From Acetobacter orleanensis (lineage in GTDB: Bacteria > Pseudomonadota > Alphaproteobacteria > Acetobacterales > Acetobacteraceae): DNA of 64,000 nucleotides. The DNA is taken from contig NZ_LHZV01000060.1 of the NCBI RefSeq assembly GCF_001581005.1, positions 1 to 64,000 on the forward strand, in the 5' to 3' direction. This document shows, one piece after another, positions 55,554-64,000 of the stretch (positions are counted from its first letter, which is position 1; each line of letters starts with the position of its first letter). The notes beneath the pieces are model-generated. The model ran no database searches and was not told where the DNA came from. It saw nothing but the letters and a program-made list of their open reading frames with translations. The translations under genes and the position numbers were made by a program.

Positions 55554-58223
55554 TCAGGCTTTTACAGCTTTACGTGCGGCCAGAGCCGCCTGTGCGCTTG
55601 CCAGCCGTGCAACAGGCACACGGAACGGAGAGCAGGAGACGTAATCCAGCCCGACCGTTTCAAAGAACGAGATGGAGAGCGGGTCTCCGCCATGTTCACC
55701 GCAAATGCCCAGCTTGATGCTCGGCTTGGTGGCCCGGCCTTTTTCAACACCCATGCGCACCAGAGCGCCAACGCCTTCCTGATCAATGGAGACAAAGGGG
55801 TCCTGCGGCAGCAGACCTTTTTCCACATACTCAGGCAGGAAGGACCCGGCATCATCACGGGAGAGGCCAAGGGTGGTCTGCGTCAGGTCATTGGTGCCGA
55901 AGGAGAAGAAGTCAGCACTTTCCGCAATCTTGTCCGCCGTGATGGCAGCGCGCGGTAGCTCGATCATGGTGCCGATAGAGTAGTCGAGCGTGGCGTTCTG
56001 TTCTTTCAGAACATCCTTGATCACGGCTTCACTCGCTTTGCGTACCAGATCCAACTCGGCTTTGGTGCCAACCAGCGGGATCATGATTTCCGGGATCACG
56101 GCCTTGCCGGTTTCTTTGGAAACGGCCAGAGCGGCTTCCGCAATGGCACGCACCTGCATGGCGTAGATTTCCGGGTAGCTGATGCCCAGACGGCACCCGC
56201 GATGGCCGAGCATCGGGTTGGCTTCGGAAAGAGCTGAGCGACGGGCACGCAGAACTTCTACATCCTGCCCCAGAGCCTTGGCGACTTCCTTCAGTTCTGC
56301 TTCCCCATGCGGCAGGAACTCATGCAGCGGCGGGTCAAGCAGACGGATGGTAACAGGCAACCCAGCCATGATGCGGAACAGAGCTGTAAAGTCATCCCGC
56401 TGGAAGGGCAGCAGCGCACCGATTGCCTTGGCGCGGGCGCTCTTTTCTTCCGTCATGATCATCTGACGGATGTGGCCAATACGGTCAGGGCCGAAGAACA
56501 TATGTTCCGTGCGGCACAGGCCAATACCTTCCGCACCAAAGCGACGGGCGGTTTCCGCATCTTCCGGTGTTTCCGCGTTGGCGCGCACGCCAAGACGACG
56601 CACGGAGTCTGCCCAGCCCATCAGGGTTGAGAAGTCACCAGAAAGGGTCGGCGGAATGGTAGGCACGCGGCCCAGATAGACAGCCCCTGTGCCGCCATCC
56701 AGCGTCAGCCAGTCACCAGCCTTCAGCGTATGGCCGTTTACGGTCATGGTCTGGGCTTTGTAATCAACCAGAATGCTGCCTGCACCGGCCACGCACACAC
56801 GGCCCATGCCACGCGCCACAACGGCGGCGTGAGAGGTCATGCCGCCACGGGTGGTCAGTACGCCACGGGCGGCATGCATACCATGCACGTCTTCCGGGGA
56901 GGTTTCTATACGGACCAGAATGACATCCTCGCCCTTGCTGGCGCGGTCTTCTACATCTTCCGCGGAGAAGGCGATGACACCTGTTGCCGCGCCGGGGGAG
57001 GCAGGCAGGCCACGGGCAAGCTGCTTGCGCTCGGCCTTGGGGTCCAGAATCGGGTGCAGAAGCTGGTCGAGCGATGCGGGCGGGACGCGGGCAATCGCTT
57101 CTTCCTTGGTGATCAGCCCTTCCTGCGCCATGTCGATGGCAATACGCAGAGCCGCTGCCGCCGTGCGCTTACCAGAACGGGTCTGGAGCAGGTAGAGCGT
57201 GTTGCTCTGCACGGTGAACTCAATGTCCTGCATGTCCTTGTAGTGGCGCTCAAGCAGGTCACGTACCTTCAGCATTTCCTGATAGGCTTCCGGCAGGGTC
57301 TTTTCCATCGGGTTCTGGTCAGCCGCCGCGCGTTCAGCCGCCATGGGCTGCGGGGTGCGGATACCGGCTACCACATCTTCGCCCTGCGCGTTGATGAGGT
57401 ATTCGCCGTAGAACACGTTTTCACCCGTGGACGGGTCACGCGTGAAGCAGACGCCGGTGGCGCAATCCTGCCCCATGTTACCGAACACCATGGACTGCAC
57501 GTTAACAGCCGTGCCCCAGCTTGCCGGAATATCATGCAGTTTGCGGTAGGTGTTGGCGCGCGGGTTCATCCATGAGCCAAACACGGCCCCAATCGCGCCC
57601 CAGAGCTGGTCCTGCGGCTCTTCCGGGAAGGGAGTGCCGGTTTCATTCAGCACAATGTCCTTATACCCTTTAAGGACCATCTGCCATTCTTCGGCGGTCA
57701 GTTCGGTATCTTCCTGTCTGCCGAGTTCACGCTTGGTCTGTTCAAGCAGATCTTCAAAGCGATGATGGGAGACACCGAGCACGACGGAGCCGTACATCTG
57801 GATAAAGCGGCGGTAGCTGTCCCACGCAAAGCGGGAATCGCCGGAAGAGCGGGCAAGTCCTTCAACCGTCTGGTCATTCAGGCCGAGGTTGAGAACAGTA
57901 TCCATCATGCCGGGCATGGAAACGCGGGCGCCGGAGCGCACGGAAACCAGCAGCGGCGCGTCCGCATCCCCAAAGCGCAGGCCCATCGCCTTTTCCACGC
58001 GGGCCATGGCTTCATCCAGTTGCGCCTTCAGGTCATCCGGATACTTGCGGCCATTGTCGTAAAAGGCAGAGCAGACTTCAGTGGTAATGGTAAATCCGGG
58101 CGGCACGGGCAGGCCGATATTGGACATTTCGGCCAGGTTTGCGCCTTTGCCGCCGAGGAGATTGCGCATTCCGGCGTTGCCGTCATTTTGGCCTGCGCCG
58201 AAACTGTAGATCCACTTGGTCAT
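55554..58223 (-). CDS. ppdK: Pyruvate, phosphate dikinase
   Basis: 889 residues. It converts pyruvate, ATP and phosphate to phosphoenolpyruvate. The N-terminal ATP-grasp domain is visible (LLGGKGANLAEMSNIGLPVP, then SVRSGARVSMPGMMDTVLNL). The swivelling domain carries the phosphorylated His in LTTRGGMTSHAAVVARGMGR. The PEP/pyruvate barrel shows GIGLCRTEHMFF and DFFSFGTNDLTQTTLGLSRDD. ATG 58223 begins MTKWIYSFGAG. The frame to 58313 is unconserved. In Acetobacter PPDK is known as the route to gluconeogenesis from lactate or pyruvate. Its regulator gene follows directly. Confidence 0.98.
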   Translation of the reverse strand: MTKWIYSFGAGQNDGNAGMRNLLGGKGANLAEMSNIGLPVPPGFTITTEVCSAFYDNGRKYPDDLKAQLDEAMARVEKAMGLRFGDADAPLLVSVRSGARVSMPGMMDTVLNLGLNDQTVEGLARSSGDSRFAWDSYRRFIQMYGSVVLGVSHHRFEDLLEQTKRELGRQEDTELTAEEWQMVLKGYKDIVLNETGTPFPEEPQDQLWGAIGAVFGSWMNPRANTYRKLHDIPASWGTAVNVQSMVFGNMGQDCATGVCFTRDPSTGENVFYGEYLINAQGEDVVAGIRTPQPMAAERAAADQNPMEKTLPEAYQEMLKVRDLLERHYKDMQDIEFTVQSNTLYLLQTRSGKRTAAAALRIAIDMAQEGLITKEEAIARVPPASLDQLLHPILDPKAERKQLARGLPASPGAATGVIAFSAEDVEDRASKGEDVILVRIETSPEDVHGMHAARGVLTTRGGMTSHAAVVARGMGRVCVAGAGSILVDYKAQTMTVNGHTLKAGDWLTLDGGTGAVYLGRVPTIPPTLSGDFSTLMGWADSVRRLGVRANAETPEDAETARRFGAEGIGLCRTEHMFFGPDRIGHIRQMIMTEEKSARAKAIGALLPFQRDDFTALFRIMAGLPVTIRLLDPPLHEFLPHGEAELKEVAKALGQDVEVLRARRSALSEANPMLGHRGCRLGISYPEIYAMQVRAIAEAALAVSKETGKAVIPEIMIPLVGTKAELDLVRKASEAVIKDVLKEQNATLDYSIGTMIELPRAAITADKIAESADFFSFGTNDLTQTTLGLSRDDAGSFLPEYVEKGLLPQDPFVSIDQEGVGALVRMGVEKGRATKPSIKLGICGEHGGDPLSISFFETVGLDYVSCSPFRVPVARLASAQAALAARKAVKA

Positions 58224-58410
58224 ATTGCCGTTCACTTTGTTGTTGCGAACGCAGATGCCGTATTGCCCGCACGAGGGGGAGAGAACAACGGGGAAACAGG
58301 CTGGTCTGCGCACGAAATTTTATTTTTATTCTGGACGACGAATTCCACCCCTTCGCTGCCGCATAGCATGGCGCAGATTTGTGGTCTGGGCAACGACTCT
58401 TTTTGGGATT

Positions 58411-62224
<3,814 letters not shown>

Positions 62225-62302
62225 GATGATGTCCGGTCCGAAAGACTGTTCACTATACGTTCTTGTGTCTTGTAGCTGCCCTCTGCTGCTTTGTCTGCCC
62301 AT

Positions 62303-62331
62303 AAAACAACAAACCCACGCGGAAGCGTGGG
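62303..62331 (-). terminator. Rho-independent terminator after bamD
   Basis: Read on the minus strand, CCCACGC-TTCC-GCGTGGG (62314-62331) is followed by TTTGTTGTTTTAT. It lies between bamD and recN. Confidence 0.75.
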
Positions 62332-62370
62332 CTTCGGCGTGGGTCTGGTTTTTGCGTCATGCCGCTGGGT

Positions 62371-63384
62371 TTATCGTAGCACAGGAGCCTGATCGACCTG
62401 CGGCTCAATCCGTTGTTTTTTAACAGGTTGAACTGGAGCCGTTTTAATATCCACCGGCTGCGGCTTGCCGGAGCGTGACATGGCCGCGGGAGCCGGAGCA
62501 GTGCCAGAAGCCGTTGGCGGCTGGGTGGTGGCAGCAGGCGTGTTCTGGGCCGTAATAACCTTGCCGGGAACAGGGAAGTTGCTGCTGAGCAGCTTGTAGC
62601 GTTTCAGATTATTATAAGCGTACCGGTACCATTTGCTGCCCGGATAGTTATAGCCCAGCACAATCGCGGATTTGCGGGCCTGCTCTGTCAGGCCGAGGTC
62701 CAGATAGACTTCAACCATACGCTCCAGTGCTTCGGGCACATGGTTGGTTGTCTGGAAATCCTGAATCACGCGCTGATAGCGGTTGATGGCGCCTTCGTAA
62801 TTTCGTTCCTGCTGGTAGTAACGGCCAACCAGCATTTCCTTACCAGCCAGATGGTCGCGGCACAGGTCAATTTTTAGCTGGGCATCCCGTGCATACTGGG
62901 ACTGTGGGAAGCGGGTGATGACTTCTTCCAGCGCATCCATAGCTTCCACCGTGCCCTGCTGGTCACGCTGTACATCCGCAATCTGCTCATAAAAACACAG
63001 AGCGCGCAGGTAATAGGCGTAAGCGGCGTCAGCACTGGTGGGATGCAGGCCGATAAAGCGGTTCAACTGCTGCACGGCTTCCGGGTATTTGCCTTTTAGA
63101 TAATAGGCATACCCTTCCATTAACTGGGCGTTCGCGATGTAGCCGGAGTAGGGATAGTTCTGTTGCAGAACCTCGAATTCTGCGGCCGCCAGCGTGTAAC
63201 GCTGGGTCCGCAGAGCATCAATCCCGTTATTATAGAGGGTTTCCGGAGACGCGAGTTTAGGAGCTGGAGCGGGAGTCCCTCCGCCAAACAGGCCGCACCC
63301 GGACAGGCCTAAAAGCAGACCAGCGGATGCCAGACGGCGAATGCGGCAGCGAACGGAGAAAGAATTAATGAGGCTCACAGACAT
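62371..63384 (-). CDS. bamD: Outer-membrane assembly lipoprotein BamD
   Basis: 337 residues. It is a component of the BAM machine that inserts beta-barrel proteins. The signal has a lipobox GLSGC (Cys near residue 30). It contains about five TPR-like units (LYNNGIDALRTQRYTLAAAEFEVLQQNYP, AYYLKGKYPEAVQQLNRFI, MDALEEVITRFPQSQYARDA). The last 60 residues are a low-complexity Ala/Pro/Thr tail, longer than in E. coli BamD (about 245). It lies upstream of recN-ligA and downstream of lpxC, as in many Alphaproteobacteria. Confidence 0.95.
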   Translation of the reverse strand: MSVSLINSFSVRCRIRRLASAGLLLGLSGCGLFGGGTPAPAPKLASPETLYNNGIDALRTQRYTLAAAEFEVLQQNYPYSGYIANAQLMEGYAYYLKGKYPEAVQQLNRFIGLHPTSADAAYAYYLRALCFYEQIADVQRDQQGTVEAMDALEEVITRFPQSQYARDAQLKIDLCRDHLAGKEMLVGRYYQQERNYEGAINRYQRVIQDFQTTNHVPEALERMVEVYLDLGLTEQARKSAIVLGYNYPGSKWYRYAYNNLKRYKLLSSNFPVPGKVITAQNTPAATTQPPTASGTAPAPAAMSRSGKPQPVDIKTAPVQPVKKQRIEPQVDQAPVLR

Positions 63385-63475
63385 TCCGGCTCTTCAAATT
63401 GAACTTGTCTTATAGCACGCATGGCGCTCAAGAAAAGAGAATGAAGACGCCCTTTGTATTTTGGCAGTCGTCATC

Positions 63476-64000
63476 TCATGCGGCGGCGAGGGAAAAGCCC
63501 TCATGGGCAGGGACATAGCGCCACGCTGTGGGGTCTGCAAACAGCGCGCGTAGCACCTTGTTATTCAGGCAATGGCCTGAACGATAGCCTGTAAACCGTG
63601 CGCGCAGCGGGGCACCTGCCAGATAAAGATCTCCTACCGCATCCATCACCTTATGGCGGATAAATTCATCAGGGCAACGCAGGCCGGACGGGTTGAGAAT
63701 CTGGTCTCCATCCACGACAATCGCGTTATCGAGCGAGCCACCGCGCGCCAGCCCGGCCTTGTGCAGAGCCTCAATTTCCTGCCGTAGCGTGAAGGTTCTG
63801 TTACGCGCCAGATCCTGCCGGAAGGTGGAGGGGGTGAGTTCCGTGGCAAAAGTCTGCTTGCCAATGGCTTCCGCCGGGAAATCAATACTCAGGTCCAGAT
63901 GCAGGTTGCGGACTGGGGCCGGTCTGAGTTCAACAAAAGCCCCGTCCTGCTCAACCCGCACGGACCGCAGGACATCAATCCGGTGCCTGACCGCGTCCTG
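63476..64000 (-). CDS. lpxC: UDP-3-O-acyl-N-acetylglucosamine deacetylase (5' end outside the window)
   Basis: The frame is open through the right edge, so the N-terminus is missing. The visible 174 residues are the C-terminal part of LpxC, which commits UDP-acyl-GlcNAc to lipid A. The zinc and catalytic site is in EFIRHKVMDAVGDLYLAGAP (His and Asp). The last stretch RFTGYRSGHCLNNKVLRALF includes the final catalytic His. It ends 91 bases upstream of bamD on the same strand. Confidence 0.93.
   Translation of the reverse strand, partial: QDAVRHRIDVLRSVRVEQDGAFVELRPAPVRNLHLDLSIDFPAEAIGKQTFATELTPSTFRQDLARNRTFTLRQEIEALHKAGLARGGSLDNAIVVDGDQILNPSGLRCPDEFIRHKVMDAVGDLYLAGAPLRARFTGYRSGHCLNNKVLRALFADPTAWRYVPAHEGFSLAAA

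Overview
The window looks like chromosomal DNA of an acetic acid bacterium (Acetobacteraceae, probably Acetobacter or a near relative). This is inferred from GC-rich coding sequence of alphaproteobacterial character, an adjacent pyruvate phosphate dikinase and regulator pair, a Hint_2-domain secreted-type protein of the kind common in this family, and the miaA-ilvB-ilvN-ilvC order. I could run no database search, so the genus is a guess. Most of the window is housekeeping DNA with about 55 genes, many in short co-directional runs.

Layout. 1-6929: a cut-off HNH endonuclease, glutamyl-Q tRNA(Asp) synthetase, two tandem class I aminotransferases, an XRE-cupin regulator divergent from an EamA exporter, and an orphan NMT1-type binding protein. 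7051-10769: a tRNA-Asn followed by an AT-rich accessory stretch with a small Imm-like membrane protein, a serine recombinase and a divergent Hint-domain protein. A perfect 14-bp inverted repeat lies between the last two genes. 10781-20463: RidA, panC, an aldo/keto reductase, a probable LysR remnant, dnaE, and the coupled folate genes pabB-pabC. 20498-26732: a Rieske oxygenase, rpsB-tsf, recO and parC. 26814-32898: bpt, hemB, an amino acid permease, glyA and a zinc deacylase. 33020-39425: a glycosyltransferase pair, a DEAD-type helicase with a DEGD motif, an ELM1-family protein and small proteins. 39478-44952: serB, divergent from miaA-ilvB-ilvN-ilvC. 45114-51846, minus strand: a secreted HAD phosphatase, pncA, gltX, an acidic protein coupled to pncB, and class II DAHP synthase. 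52257-54586: small secreted proteins, a YigZ protein and an OHCU-decarboxylase homologue lacking its expected catalytic His. 54671-64000, minus strand: the PPDK regulator, ppdK, ligA, recN, bamD and the start-truncated lpxC.

Together the genes supply branched-chain amino acid synthesis (ilvBNC), aromatic and folate precursors (DAHP synthase, pabB, pabC), pantothenate, haem, NAD salvage (pncA, pncB), one-carbon and serine metabolism (glyA, serB), translation (rpsB, tsf, gltX, gluQ, miaA, tRNA-Asn), replication and repair (dnaE, ligA, recN, recO, parC), envelope assembly (bamD, lpxC) and gluconeogenic entry at pyruvate (ppdK). The best candidate for something undescribed is the recombinase / 14-bp inverted repeat / Hint-protein locus at about 8184-10703, which could be a small invertible switch. 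Second-tier leads are the SD-masking hairpin at 54131-54200, the His-to-Tyr OHCU decarboxylase homologue and the DEGD helicase.
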